DNA of 64,000 bases from CAYRGC01 sp964601225 (GCA_964601225.1 CAZRMM010000008.1:1-64000); one strand, 5' to 3'. Shown: positions 7,238-16,221, numbered from the stretch's first letter. The notes: generated by a model not told the origin, from the letters alone. Made by a program: numbers and translations.

Positions 7238-8866
7238 TCATTCTGTTCGCATCTGCGCAGCCATCATTGACGGACGTGCCGATGCGTATCGTCCGCTCAC
7301 CCTTTCCTCCGTGCCTTGCAGAATGGCTCCGCTGACCGAAGCGGGCAAGGCCATTGCGTCCGCAAGGCCCCTATCGGCGTCTGCGAGTTTGCGTGACGCG
7401 AATTCGAGGAATCGGTCGGCCTCCTTGCCGTAGTGTCGTGCATCGACGCAGAGCATCGTGAGTGCGTACAGTTGCAGCGTGATGGGTTTCCACTGCTCGG
7501 GCGCTTTCGTAAGAGCGATGGACTGCAGTTCAGTGAGTGCGTCGCAGTATTTTTTTGTCTGAACAAGAATCGCCACTTTTCCGTAGGGGCCTTGCGCGTC
7601 GAGCGCGGCAACTTTGTCGGCGATTACGCGGGCCGCTGCGGCGTGAAGGGTCTCCCCTTTTTCAACTTTGAATTCAGCGGGAACGGCCAAGGATTTTTCC
7701 TGTTCCGTCGGCAATCCCAGCGCACGCCGTACGGCGTCGAGCTCGAGTTTTTCGATGTCTTCGGCAAGATGCCCGTCGTCTTGCACGGTATCGTCGATGA
7801 CTTCAGGCGAAGGGTTGGGGTTCTTCGCCAAACGTCTCGATTTTTTGCGACGTTGATTATCAATGCAGCTGCTGCATGTTTCGCGCGTGTACCTTTCTCT
7901 GGATCCACCGAAGTAATCGTGCATCGCCGCGGCTATGGCTCCGTGGTCCAAGTGTCCGTCCTTCGTATATTCTGTCTGTTTAACCAGTTTTTTCAGATAA
8001 AGTTTTTCCTTATCGTTGAATACCACGTGTCCCATCAATTCTTTCCATGCGCGTCCGCCTTCGAGAAGCGGCTGCATATTTTCCTTCACTTGCTTGCGCC
8101 GCATGCGTGAAATGGCTTTCTTCCTCGCCTCTTCCAGCACGATTTTCTGAATCAATTCAGACAGGAGGCGCTCCTTGGTAGCCTGTTCCGTCCCCGCCGG
8201 CCATGGAATCCGTCCCTCCATTGTCTTCAAAATATCGGCGGCGGACTTCGCATCTCGTTCGACAAGCGTTGCGATGGCGTATCGGACATCCCGGTACCCG
8301 CTTCCGCTTTCGACGTCGCGCATGGTCTGTTCCGCGCTTTTCATATGGTGCTGCAGTTCCGGAGGAACGATCGCCTTGAGCACTCGCGCGAGACATGCTC
8401 TTCGCTCCTCGATGCCGATGCCTGCGGGAAACGGAAAAATCCCCGAAAAATCCCTTTCCATACGGTTCGGCGAGTATCCCTTTTCACTGAGGTCTTCTAG
8501 CAGCAGTGATCGGAGGTCGCCGTATTCCGGATCGGCGGAGACCTTTCGCGAGACTTCCGCCGACGTCAGGATATGGTATTTCTCAGTTGGGGGGATAATA
8601 TCTTTTACCAGCAACGCGATACATCGCTCGCGAGTCCTCGGATGATGGTGTTTTGGCAGTGGGAGGAGGTCGGCGAATGTCTCGACAAGCCTCTGCGGGG
8701 AGTATCCGTTTATTTGTATTTCCTGAATGAGAAGATTTCGCAGAGCTTCATGCATGGGGTTCTCTGTGAGCTCCTGGACGATCGTTCGCACGCTCTGTTT
8801 GTGCGTTTTCCCGTTCGGGTGTGATGGGATCTGATCGCCGGTCTTATTCGGAAGATCGATGGACAT
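7238..8866 (-). CDS. Unrecognised protein with three N-terminal internal repeats
   Basis: A 542-residue soluble, basic protein I do not recognise. The first 230 residues hold three imperfect copies of a roughly 75-residue helical unit, each following the pattern LRxLLxExxxxxGYSPxRxxxxFxxxxPxP, then E-R-x-x-x-L-x-x-x-I-V/I-P-P. The unit begins with MHEALRNLL, GDLRSLLLEDL and DVRYAIATLV; the third copy is the most diverged. A Lys/Arg-rich stretch (KKAISRMRRKQVKENM) follows, then a linker and a C-terminal helical part of TPR-like character (about residues 430-500). I chose the ATG at 8864-8866, 12 codons into the frame. Transcribed in the same direction as the gene at 8971-9762, which also has TPR-like helices. 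Confidence 0.6.
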   Translation of the reverse strand: MSIDLPNKTGDQIPSHPNGKTHKQSVRTIVQELTENPMHEALRNLLIQEIQINGYSPQRLVETFADLLPLPKHHHPRTRERCIALLVKDIIPPTEKYHILTSAEVSRKVSADPEYGDLRSLLLEDLSEKGYSPNRMERDFSGIFPFPAGIGIEERRACLARVLKAIVPPELQHHMKSAEQTMRDVESGSGYRDVRYAIATLVERDAKSAADILKTMEGRIPWPAGTEQATKERLLSELIQKIVLEEARKKAISRMRRKQVKENMQPLLEGGRAWKELMGHVVFNDKEKLYLKKLVKQTEYTKDGHLDHGAIAAAMHDYFGGSRERYTRETCSSCIDNQRRKKSRRLAKNPNPSPEVIDDTVQDDGHLAEDIEKLELDAVRRALGLPTEQEKSLAVPAEFKVEKGETLHAAAARVIADKVAALDAQGPYGKVAILVQTKKYCDALTELQSIALTKAPEQWKPITLQLYALTMLCVDARHYGKEADRFLEFASRKLADADRGLADAMALPASVSGAILQGTEERVSGRYASARPSMMAAQMRTE

Positions 8867-8970
8867 GTTCGGACTGTTTTGCAAGAGAAATACGATACCC
8901 ATGTTGATCCTGAAGTCAAAAAGCGAAAGGGGCGTCGCTGTTTCTTGCCCGCAACGTTGCGGTTTTTCCG

Positions 8971-9762
8971 TTACGCGGAGGCCGTGCCGTCCGGCGGCAC
9001 GGTGGCATTCGCATCATTTTGTGCCTGCACGACTTCGAGCGCTTCCAGGATCTTGGCGACTTCCTCCATGCGATATTCGTCGTTTCCCTTTCCAGGCGCA
9101 TACATGCCTAAGCCGCTTCTTCCTCCCTCGGAACGGTTCGATGCTTTCCCCCCGCTTCCCGGTCGGTTGTACTCCCTAGGTTTGTTGTGCTTAGGGGAAC
9201 GCGCGGGTTTTGTTTCAGTGTGCGCGCGAAGCAGCATTTCTTGCACATATGGCCTGAGGGCAGTGGATCCCTTTTGCAGCGCTTTTTCCAGGAACGGCTC
9301 TGCGGATTCCGGTCTTTTACTGGCGAGATGAATCAATCCTTCGACGGCATCGATTTCCGGGAGCGCCGGTCGGTTCTCCGCGATGATCTGCAGCGCACGT
9401 TGCCACTCGCAGCGACGGATCGATCGCGCCAACAACCGCAGAAAGGGCAGCGCCCGCGATTCCGTAGACGGGGGGCAGACGGTGAGGATCCCTTGAAAAA
9501 TTTTTCGCAGTGTGAGTCCGCTCAAGTTGGCCTCCGCGGTCTCCGTGCCGTTCGAGAGCGAAAGGAGTTCGCCGGCGTCCTCGGACGTCTCCACCCTTCC
9601 GTAGTCGATAGTCTCCCCGACGCGAGGAGAGGCGGAAAGGACGTCGGTCTTCATCGCCCCGTTCTCGGGCTTTGCGGCGACGGTGTCGTCGGACACGGGC
9701 TGATCGGGAACGTACGTGAGTAGGAGCGGGGTCTCCTGTCGGCTTTTGGGAGAGAAAGGCAT
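8971..9762 (-). CDS. Unrecognised protein with TPR-like helical core
   Basis: A 263-residue protein without signal or membrane segments. Residues 1-85 are low complexity and acidic; about 85-180 form an alpha-solenoid-like stretch (FLRLLARSIRRCEWQRALQI, then EPFLEKALQKGSTALRPYV). About 185-230 are Gly/Ser/Arg-rich and disordered, and the C terminus holds a short helix (EVAKILEALEVVQAQ). The start is supported by AAAGGGG 2-3 nt upstream of the ATG, one of the few Shine-Dalgarno-like sequences here. It lies downstream of dnaK on the same strand but behind a hairpin. No function can be assigned. Confidence 0.5.
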   Translation of the reverse strand: MPFSPKSRQETPLLLTYVPDQPVSDDTVAAKPENGAMKTDVLSASPRVGETIDYGRVETSEDAGELLSLSNGTETAEANLSGLTLRKIFQGILTVCPPSTESRALPFLRLLARSIRRCEWQRALQIIAENRPALPEIDAVEGLIHLASKRPESAEPFLEKALQKGSTALRPYVQEMLLRAHTETKPARSPKHNKPREYNRPGSGGKASNRSEGGRSGLGMYAPGKGNDEYRMEEVAKILEALEVVQAQNDANATVPPDGTASA

Positions 9763-9779
9763 ATCCCCTTTCTATCGCG

Positions 9780-9822
9780 AAACGGGCCGTCGTGCCAGTT
9801 TTAGGCGTCGATCGGCCCGTTT
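9780..9822 (-). terminator. Terminator-like hairpin after dnaK
   Basis: AAACGGGCCG (9780-9789) pairs with CGGCCCGTTT (9813-9822) over 10 bp. It lies 28 bp past the dnaK stop on the minus strand and before the next gene at 9762. The minus-strand T run after the stem is only three long. Confidence 0.55.
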
Positions 9823-9850
9823 TGGGCTTTGCAGATGAGAAAAGGTTCCT

Positions 9851-11755
9851 TTACTTCTTCTCGTCGTCCACCACCTCGGCGTCGACGACTTTGCCGTCCT
9901 TCGTATCTCCTTTGTTGGCGGCGTCGGTCTTGGCCTGCTCCTTCTTCTGGGCCTCCTCGTAGACGATCTTGCCGATGTCCTGCGCGGCGGTGCCGAGCTC
10001 TTCGGTGCCCTTCTTGAGCGCGTCGAGGGTGGCATCCTCTTTCTTCAGGAGATCCTTGAGGTCGTTGACCTTGCCGTTCACCTTCTTCTTCACGTCGTCG
10101 GGGATCTTCGCGTCGTACTCGCGCATCTGCTTCTCGACGGTGAAGACGAGGGCGTCGGCCTGGTTACGGGCGTCGATCGTCTCGCGCTTCTTCTTGTCGG
10201 CCTCGGCGTTCATCTCCGCGTCCTTCTTCATTTTCTCCACCTCGTCCTTCGAAAGGCCGGTGGAACCCTGGATCGTGATGTGCTGCTCCTTGCCCGTGCC
10301 CTTGTCCTTGGCGCGGACGGAGAGGATGCCGTTCGTGTCGAGGTCGAACGTCACTTCGATCTGCGGCATGCCGCGGGGCGCTGCGAGAATGCCATCGAGG
10401 ATGAAGCGGCCGAGCGACTTGTTGTCGCGCGCGAACTCGCGCTCGCCCTGGACCACGTGGATCTCCACGGACGACTGGTTGTCCGCGGCTGTCGAAAAAA
10501 TCTGGCTCTTGCTCGTAGGGATTTTCGAGTTTCTCTCGATGAGCTTCGTGGCGACGCCGCCGAGGGTCTCGATGCCCATGCTGAGCGGCGTGACGTCGAC
10601 GAGGACGATGTCTTTATCGATGTCGCCGCCGATGACGCCCGCCTGGATGGCGGCGCCGATGGCGACCACTTCGTCCGGGTTCACGCCCTGGTGCGGATCC
10701 TTGCCGAAGAGCTCCTTGACCTTCGCGACCACCGCCGGCATGCGCGTCATGCCTCCGACAAGTACCACCTGATCGATCTCTTTTTTGCCGAGACCGGCAT
10801 CCTTCAGTGCGGCCTCGCAGGGGGCGACGGTTTTGTCGATGAGACTCTGCACGAGTGCCTCCAGTTTGGCGCGCGTGAGCTTGAGGTTGAGATGCTTGGG
10901 GCCGGAGGCGTCCGCCGTGATGAACGGCAGGTTGATCTCCGTCTCCATCGCGGACGAGAGTTCGATCTTCGCTTTCTCCGCTGCCTCCTTGAGACGCTGG
11001 AGCGCGACGGTGTCCTTCGCGAGGTCGATGCCCGTATCTTTCTTGAACTCGCCGAGGATCCACTCCATGATCGTCTGATCGAAGTCGTCGCCGCCGAGGT
11101 GCGTGTCGCCGTTCGTGGCGACCACTTCGAACACGCCGTCGCCGAGCTCGAGCACGGACACGTCGAACGTTCCGCCGCCGAGATCGTAGACGATGATCTT
11201 CTGACTGGCCGATCCCTTGTCCAGGCCGTATGCGAGCGCTGCCGCCGTGGGCTCGTTGATGATGCGCACCACCTCGAGACCCGCGATCTCTCCGGCTTCC
11301 TTCGTGGCTTGGCGTTGCGAGTCGTCGAAGTACGCCGGCACCGTGATGACGGCCTTACTGACGGTCTGGCCGAGGAACGCTTCGGCGTCCTTCTTCAGTT
11401 TCTGGAGTACCTTCGCGGATACTTCCTGCGGGAGCATGTCCTTGCCGTTCACGCGGATGACGGCTCTCCCCTCTTTTCCTTCCTGCACGTCGAACGGGAC
11501 CGTCGCAGCTTCTCGCGTGACCTCCGCGAAGCGGTGACCGATGAAGCGCTTGGCCGAGAAGATAGTGTTGCGATGGTTCGTGACGGCCTGGCGCTTGGCG
11601 GCGACGCCGACGAGCACCTCTTTGTCCTTGAAGGCCACGACGGACGGCGTCGTCCGGTTGCCCTCCGCGTTCGGGATGACGGCCGGTTCGCCGCCTTCGA
11701 TGACGGCGACGCAGGAGTTCGTAGTGCCGAGGTCGATTCCGATGATCTTGCTCAT
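9851..11755 (-). CDS. dnaK: Chaperone DnaK (Hsp70)
   Basis: A 634-residue Hsp70. The ATPase domain begins IIGIDLGTTNSCVAV and continues through INEPTAAALAYGLD, IVYDLGGGTFDVSVLE and VLVGGMTRMP. The substrate-binding domain follows (DVTPLSMGIETLGG, NTTIP-like region) and the helical lid ends in an acidic tail (VVDDEKK). It binds unfolded polypeptides with DnaJ and GrpE, neither of which is next door. The start is the ATG at 11753-11755. The frame is open far upstream, but that part is antisense-free shadow of the neighbouring gene. A CIRCE operator and a sigma-70 promoter lie immediately upstream, so HrcA-controlled heat-shock regulation is expected. Confidence 0.98.
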   Translation of the reverse strand: MSKIIGIDLGTTNSCVAVIEGGEPAVIPNAEGNRTTPSVVAFKDKEVLVGVAAKRQAVTNHRNTIFSAKRFIGHRFAEVTREAATVPFDVQEGKEGRAVIRVNGKDMLPQEVSAKVLQKLKKDAEAFLGQTVSKAVITVPAYFDDSQRQATKEAGEIAGLEVVRIINEPTAAALAYGLDKGSASQKIIVYDLGGGTFDVSVLELGDGVFEVVATNGDTHLGGDDFDQTIMEWILGEFKKDTGIDLAKDTVALQRLKEAAEKAKIELSSAMETEINLPFITADASGPKHLNLKLTRAKLEALVQSLIDKTVAPCEAALKDAGLGKKEIDQVVLVGGMTRMPAVVAKVKELFGKDPHQGVNPDEVVAIGAAIQAGVIGGDIDKDIVLVDVTPLSMGIETLGGVATKLIERNSKIPTSKSQIFSTAADNQSSVEIHVVQGEREFARDNKSLGRFILDGILAAPRGMPQIEVTFDLDTNGILSVRAKDKGTGKEQHITIQGSTGLSKDEVEKMKKDAEMNAEADKKKRETIDARNQADALVFTVEKQMREYDAKIPDDVKKKVNGKVNDLKDLLKKEDATLDALKKGTEELGTAAQDIGKIVYEEAQKKEQAKTDAANKGDTKDGKVVDAEVVDDEKK

Positions 11756-11768
11756 GGTGCGATGGGAA

Positions 11769-11795
11769 TTAGCACTCGAAAGTCTAGAGTGATAA
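11769..11795 (-). promoter_or_regulatory. CIRCE operator (HrcA site) of dnaK
   Basis: TTAGCACTC, a 9-nt spacer, then GAGTGATAA. This is the CIRCE consensus (TTAGCACTC-N9-GAGTGCTAA) with one mismatch. It ends 13 bp before the dnaK start codon and overlaps the -10 box, so HrcA bound here would block transcription. Confidence 0.93.
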
Positions 11796-11809
11796 TATCT
11801 CTCCGTCAA
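11781..11809 (-). promoter_or_regulatory. dnaK promoter
   Basis: Minus strand: TTGACG (11804-11809), a 17-nt spacer and TAGACT (11781-11786). The -10 hexamer lies inside the CIRCE spacer and the downstream CIRCE arm covers the start site, the usual repressible arrangement. Confidence 0.7.
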
Positions 11810-11826
11810 TAGCCCTCGAGTCCGGC

Positions 11827-12423
11827 TCAGTCGCGATTCGGTCGTTTCCTGAGAAACTCGCGCTTGAATCCACGGATATTTTCCAGGGTTTCGTCGATGC
11901 CTTCTCGTACCGAAACGGTATATCGAAGCCCAAGAGCTTTCACGATCGCATGCCATGTCTGTTCCGCTCGCCTGACGAAGCCGCTGCTCTTTTTTTTGCG
12001 GATATTTCTGTGCGTTTCGCGCAGGATTTCCATCGGGGTCATGATGTTGTCGACGGAAGCTCCCAAGAGAAGTTCTTCGTACGTCAGCCGGCTGCTGTAG
12101 CCGAAGAGGAACAAATTTTCCGCCCAGCCGATTTCGTCGGGGGTCTCCCGTTCCTTTTGCGGGGTAACTTCGACGATTTTGTCGAGCGCGAGGAGCCGGC
12201 TTTCGCAGTCGAACTGCGCGTCGCCGTCCTTTTCCTTCAGGGCTGCCAGCGTATCCGCTTTCAAGGCGGCCATCGCAGGATGATCGGACTCTGCAAGCAG
12301 AATCGTCGCGATTTGCGAGCGTCGCATCAGGAGATTGAGCTTGTCTTGAATCCAACCGTCGAGTTCGGACGGAAGCCCTTCGGGATCTTCGGCCGGAAGC
12401 ACGCGGGAGAGATCGAGCGCCAT
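11827..12423 (-). CDS. Unrecognised soluble protein
   Basis: A 198-residue, mostly helical, charged protein with no signal peptide, membrane helix or catalytic motif I can name. It runs from MALDLSRVLPAEDPEG to a basic tail (KREFLRKRPNRD). A central part contains MTPMEILRETHRNIRKKK. It lies upstream of dnaK on the same strand, but the CIRCE promoter sits between them, so dnaK need not depend on it. 46 bp separate it from the next gene upstream. Codon use is like its neighbours. Confidence 0.55.
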   Translation of the reverse strand: MALDLSRVLPAEDPEGLPSELDGWIQDKLNLLMRRSQIATILLAESDHPAMAALKADTLAALKEKDGDAQFDCESRLLALDKIVEVTPQKERETPDEIGWAENLFLFGYSSRLTYEELLLGASVDNIMTPMEILRETHRNIRKKKSSGFVRRAEQTWHAIVKALGLRYTVSVREGIDETLENIRGFKREFLRKRPNRD

Positions 12424-12469
12424 GGAGCGCGCGAGCGTAGCAGTCGGGGCGCCCGCAATCCAATGGCCT

Positions 12470-12907
12470 TCAGATTCCCAGGCGCTTCCGGATCCCCCGT
12501 ACGATGCCGCCGATCGTCCATCCCGAGGGCGAGGCGGATTCGGTATCCGCCTTGGACGTCTTGTCGTTGAGGGTCAGTCGATAGACCGTTCCGGATTCTT
12601 TGACGATAACCACGGACCCATCGCCCTGCTGCCACAAATTCTTGGCAGGCATGGCGGTATGCAAAACCTTATTGCCGACTTCACTCAAAACCACGGACAA
12701 TCTTTTCCCTTCTGCGCTGACGACCATCGCGTCATTCCATTCAGCGGGTTTTACGAGGACGTTCCCTCTTTTTGCCAGCTGAACAAGGCGTACTCCTTTT
12801 ACTTGTCCGATAAAATGTTTCGGCAATGTCGCGATTTCTCGTTGTTCCAGCGATGCAAGGAGTTCGTCGACCGTGCGGGTTCCTTCGTTGTTTTCGTTGT
12901 GTATCAT
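12470..12907 (-). CDS. Unrecognised small protein, probably leaderless
   Basis: A 145-residue protein. The N-terminal third is helical and charged (TVDELLASLEQREIATLPK); the middle is beta-rich (RLVQLAKRGNVLVKP, KRLSVVLSEVGNKVLHT, SVVIVKESGTVYRLTL), and the C terminus is basic (RGIRKRLGI). No family recognised. The ATG at 12905-12907 is 7 nt from a perfect TATAAT, so the message has essentially no leader. It is divergent from obgE and shares an AT-rich 95-bp intergenic region with it. Confidence 0.55.
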   Translation of the reverse strand: MIHNENNEGTRTVDELLASLEQREIATLPKHFIGQVKGVRLVQLAKRGNVLVKPAEWNDAMVVSAEGKRLSVVLSEVGNKVLHTAMPAKNLWQQGDGSVVIVKESGTVYRLTLNDKTSKADTESASPSGWTIGGIVRGIRKRLGI

Positions 12908-12914
12908 AATAGAT

Positions 12915-12920
12915 ATTATA
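12915..12920 (-). promoter_or_regulatory. -10 box between divergent 12907 gene and obgE
   Basis: TATAAT on the minus strand, 7 nt from the ATG of the leftward gene. The sequence around it (ATTATATAAT) is palindromic, so it could also drive obgE to the right. Confidence 0.5.
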
Positions 12921-13002
12921 TAATAAAAAGTTCAAAAGTAAATATGTGGGAAATTTGCGAAAATACCTCTCGTTGAAGCCGAAAATCGGCTACCATGCCG
13001 TC

Positions 13003-14352
13003 ATGTTCCTCGATGAGGCGACCATCACCGTCACGGGAGGCCAGGGCGGCAAAGGCTGCGTAGGCTTCCGCCGCGAGAAATTCGTGCCCATGGGCGGCCC
13101 GAACGGCGGCGACGGCGGCGACGGCGGATCCGTGTTCCTCGTTGCCGACGAGAACGCCGATACTCTGAGCTCCTACGCCTCCACGAAGAAATTCCACGCG
13201 GAGGCCGGCGGGTTCGGTCTCGGACAGCTTTGCGGCGGCAAGAACGGGGAAGATCTCTACCTCAAGGTGCCGCCCGGCACCGTCGTCACGCAGGTGTCCG
13301 GCGACGGGTTGCCGGAGGGTGAATCGTCCCTCTTTCTCGGAGACCTGCGCCGCCACGGCGACATCGTGCTGCTCGCGCGCGGAGGTCGCGGAGGGTACGG
13401 GAACGCGCACTTCACGAGCTCCACGCGTCAGGCTCCCGATTTCGCGGAGCTCGGCGAGCCCGGCGAGACTCGACAGGTGAAGCTCGAGCTTAAGCTCGTC
13501 GCCGACGTGGGCATCATCGGGTATCCCAGCGTGGGAAAATCCACGCTCATCTCCGTCATCAGCGCCGCGCGGCCGAAGATCGCGGCGTACCACTTCACGA
13601 CGCTCGTGCCGAACCTCGGCGTGGTCCAGGCGCACGACCGCCGCTACGTGGTGTGCGACGTGCCCGGCCTCATCGAGGGCGCAAGCGAGGGCAAGGGTCT
13701 CGGCCACGAATTCCTTCGGCACATCGAGCGGTGCGGCGCCCTCCTGCACCTGCTCGATATCGAACGCGCGTTCGGGGGCGGCTCCGAGCTCGACCCCGGT
13801 CTCCTCGTGAACGACTACCGCGCGATCCGAAAAGAGCTCGAGGCCTACTCCCCCGCCCTCGCCGAGAAGCGCGAGCTCGTCGTGCTCAACAAGGCCGACC
13901 TCGTGAACTTCGAGACGAAGGACATCGAGAAGGCGCTCAAGAAGGCGGGCATCGCTGTCTTCGCCGTCATCTCGTCCGCGACGCGCAAGGGCGTCGACGA
14001 CATGGTGAGCGCCCTCCTTCCCGTCGTCCTCGAGGAGCGCGAGCTGCGCCAGAAACGCGAGACGGACCTCGAAGAGGAGGAGGCGAAGGAGATTCCCGTT
14101 CTCCGTCCGCACGTCGACGAGGCGCGCATGCGCAGCTATCGCATCGATCCTCAGCCCGACGGCAGCATCAAGGTGACGGGTCGCCGCCTGGAGCAGTTCA
14201 CGGTGATGACGGACTTCGGCAAGCCCAACGCCGTCCGCCGTTTCCGCGACGTCATCGAGCGCATCGGGCTCGTGAAGGCTCTGGAGAAGATGCGTAAAGA
14301 CGCGCGCGGCGAGGTCTACATCGGCAAGGTGCAGGTGGACGAGCATCTGTGA
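13003..14352 (+). CDS. obgE: GTPase ObgE/CgtA
   Basis: A 449-residue Obg GTPase with all three domains. The N-terminal glycine-rich Obg fold starts FLDEATITVTGGQGGKGCVGF and holds GGPNGGDGGDGGSV and GGRGGYGNAHF. The G domain has GYPSVGKST (G1), the switch region HFTTLVPNLG, DVPGLIEGASEGKGLGHEF (G3) and NKAD (G4). A C-terminal OCT-like domain follows (SYRIDPQPDGSIKVTG to the end). Obg proteins act in 50S ribosome assembly and stringent control. The start is the ATG at 13003, where the conserved family sequence begins; a TACCAT box is 6 nt upstream. Confidence 0.97.
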   Translation: MFLDEATITVTGGQGGKGCVGFRREKFVPMGGPNGGDGGDGGSVFLVADENADTLSSYASTKKFHAEAGGFGLGQLCGGKNGEDLYLKVPPGTVVTQVSGDGLPEGESSLFLGDLRRHGDIVLLARGGRGGYGNAHFTSSTRQAPDFAELGEPGETRQVKLELKLVADVGIIGYPSVGKSTLISVISAARPKIAAYHFTTLVPNLGVVQAHDRRYVVCDVPGLIEGASEGKGLGHEFLRHIERCGALLHLLDIERAFGGGSELDPGLLVNDYRAIRKELEAYSPALAEKRELVVLNKADLVNFETKDIEKALKKAGIAVFAVISSATRKGVDDMVSALLPVVLEERELRQKRETDLEEEEAKEIPVLRPHVDEARMRSYRIDPQPDGSIKVTGRRLEQFTVMTDFGKPNAVRRFRDVIERIGLVKALEKMRKDARGEVYIGKVQVDEHL

Positions 14353-14383
14353 GGAATTCGATCCTCTCCGGAGTCCGAGGATG

Positions 14384-15919
14384 TCAGCACCTCTTCTTTT
14401 TCTTCCCATCCTCTGCTTCCTCAACTCGCTCTGCATGCAACACGAACCGCTGTAGCTCTCTCGCGATATTATTTTGCAGATAGGTGTCGAAACGCTCTTT
14501 TCCATGCGGATCAAAATGCGGTACGGCAGCACGCAACTGCTGCACGGCACGTCTGCGCAGTGTTGCCCGGTCAGTCTTCGCCATGCCGATGATCGTTTTC
14601 CCGGCGACTCCCATTGCCAACGGCTCAAACTTGTCACTGAGGGCATTGCAGATTTCACCCATCGTGACTCCGGTGATGCCATAGTCTTGTTTCGCCCACG
14701 CTTTGAAAGCGCGCTCATGCTCTTCCTTCGGATCCGGTTCTGCTGTCTTTTCATCTGCTCTGTAATCCTCTGGTACGTGCGGCTCCGCTGCAGATGCGCG
14801 TTCGATCTCTACGACGGCAGGTTCAACAGGAATCCCCACGATCGTTTCGGATCTAGGTGCTTCTGTGGGGGCACTCGCTATCACAGGAACATTCTCCGGG
14901 AAGAGCTGTGCTGAGGTTGGTGTAGTCTCTGTGTGTACAGGAGCTACTGGCACCGCTGTCTCTTCATGCACAGGAGCCACCAGCTCCGCAGTCTCGATCT
15001 GCTTTCCATTGAGAGGCGATCCGTTGTTGCAGGGTACGGGATTGCCCGGTCCGTGAGGCTCTGTATGAGCTTCCAGGTCCTGCAGCGCTTTTTCCAGATT
15101 CGCAGTGACGAACTGATTAAAGTCACCGAGGTGCGGATCGTATGTCCAGCAGCAGCGGGCGAAGCAGTATTCGAGCTCTTGTCGCACTTCGTCCAACGGG
15201 CGTTGCAGTCTTTCGGAGGCCTGACGTGCAGCCTCGTGGATCAAGGGGAGGTCGGCGTGATAGACGGCCAGGACAATATCATCGAAACAGCGGCCTCGCG
15301 TCATGTTGCGTCTCATTGCCCACTTCGAAAACCGGTCACGCCTGGCTTGTTGCAGAGGATTCGGTGTCGGGGTTCTCAGTTGATTTTTCGCAGTCGCATA
15401 CGGAAGCAACGACGGCAGCATGCCGTGGATCCGTTCTTCAACGAGCTTCTCCCCCTCCTCGTGTTTCGCCGGATCAAAATCCATCGTGACCGTCTTGAGA
15501 ATGAGATAGTTCATTTGCCGCAGATCGCTATAGGCGACATTGGTGAACATTGGTGATTGCTGTTGTTCGAGCAGGATCCTTTGAGCAAGAGGCTGATACC
15601 GCGACATCCGCTGCCTGTTCTCCTCAAAACGCCCTCTCTCGAAGGTCGGATCGGTGTTGTCGGGAAAGGAAGGCGTACCGCGACCGTCTTTCGAGACGAG
15701 CCTTGGAACGTCGGTCTCGGACGATTCGGCGACCGGCTGCCGATGGTCGACCAGGTGCTTGATCGCCGACAGTACGACTGTACTTTGACTCAAGAGCAAG
15801 TCGCGAATCGCGGCATCTTCGATGGCTTTTGCACGCTCCTGCACCTCGGCGAGCAATGTTCGAATCTCCTCGACGCGGTTGGCGTCGGACGTCTGCTTCT
15901 CGATTATTGAGAGGGCCAT
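14384..15919 (-). CDS. Unrecognised protein with repeated sigma-region-2-like motifs
   Basis: A 511-residue protein I do not recognise. Three segments share a pattern of an aromatic residue, D-P, a few residues, then a helix ending L: FDPAKHEEGEKLVEERI (about residue 148), YDPHLGDFNQFVTANL (about 260) and FDPHGKERFDTYLQNNI (about 469). The second is preceded by ADLPLIHEAARQASERL and a further helix, as in sigma-70 region 2 (LPLV..A.., then FDPxxGxFxxYA). About residues 290-410 are Pro/Glu/Val-rich and look disordered. The C terminus is Lys-rich (DGKKKKRC). There is no clear DNA-binding region 4. I chose the ATG at 15917-15919. Function unknown. Confidence 0.6.
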   Translation of the reverse strand: MALSIIEKQTSDANRVEEIRTLLAEVQERAKAIEDAAIRDLLLSQSTVVLSAIKHLVDHRQPVAESSETDVPRLVSKDGRGTPSFPDNTDPTFERGRFEENRQRMSRYQPLAQRILLEQQQSPMFTNVAYSDLRQMNYLILKTVTMDFDPAKHEEGEKLVEERIHGMLPSLLPYATAKNQLRTPTPNPLQQARRDRFSKWAMRRNMTRGRCFDDIVLAVYHADLPLIHEAARQASERLQRPLDEVRQELEYCFARCCWTYDPHLGDFNQFVTANLEKALQDLEAHTEPHGPGNPVPCNNGSPLNGKQIETAELVAPVHEETAVPVAPVHTETTPTSAQLFPENVPVIASAPTEAPRSETIVGIPVEPAVVEIERASAAEPHVPEDYRADEKTAEPDPKEEHERAFKAWAKQDYGITGVTMGEICNALSDKFEPLAMGVAGKTIIGMAKTDRATLRRRAVQQLRAAVPHFDPHGKERFDTYLQNNIARELQRFVLHAERVEEAEDGKKKKRC

Positions 15920-16221
15920 AGCGGCACACCGTAGCATGGCGTTTCGTGAGATCAAATTTGTCGCCGCTCTTCTGATCGCTGCGTTTTTCAGCTTGCGAAA
16001 ACTTTCCTGAGAACTGCGCCCGAATCACCTTTTTAGTTTCTTCAGTCATCGACGAGCATCTGTAGCACTTACTGGCTTTCGCTAAAATCTGCCGTAGAAT
16101 ACGCAGGCGTTCTTTTGCCAGTATGGGACAGCGCTCAGCTGGCCGACGAGCCCGAAGGGGCGAGTCGCAAGAAGAAAAGCCGCTGCGCGATCGTTCCATT
16201 CTGGATACTCTTTCATACCGT

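Noticed and set aside
10280..11812. A 510-residue open frame antisense to dnaK
   Set aside because: It lies wholly over dnaK and the CIRCE region, is rich in Arg, Asp, His and Val without any domain, and is what a GC-rich gene gives in the opposite frame.
12916..14754. A 612-residue frame opposite obgE
   Set aside because: It covers the complete obgE and part of the next gene and is composed of shadow residues.
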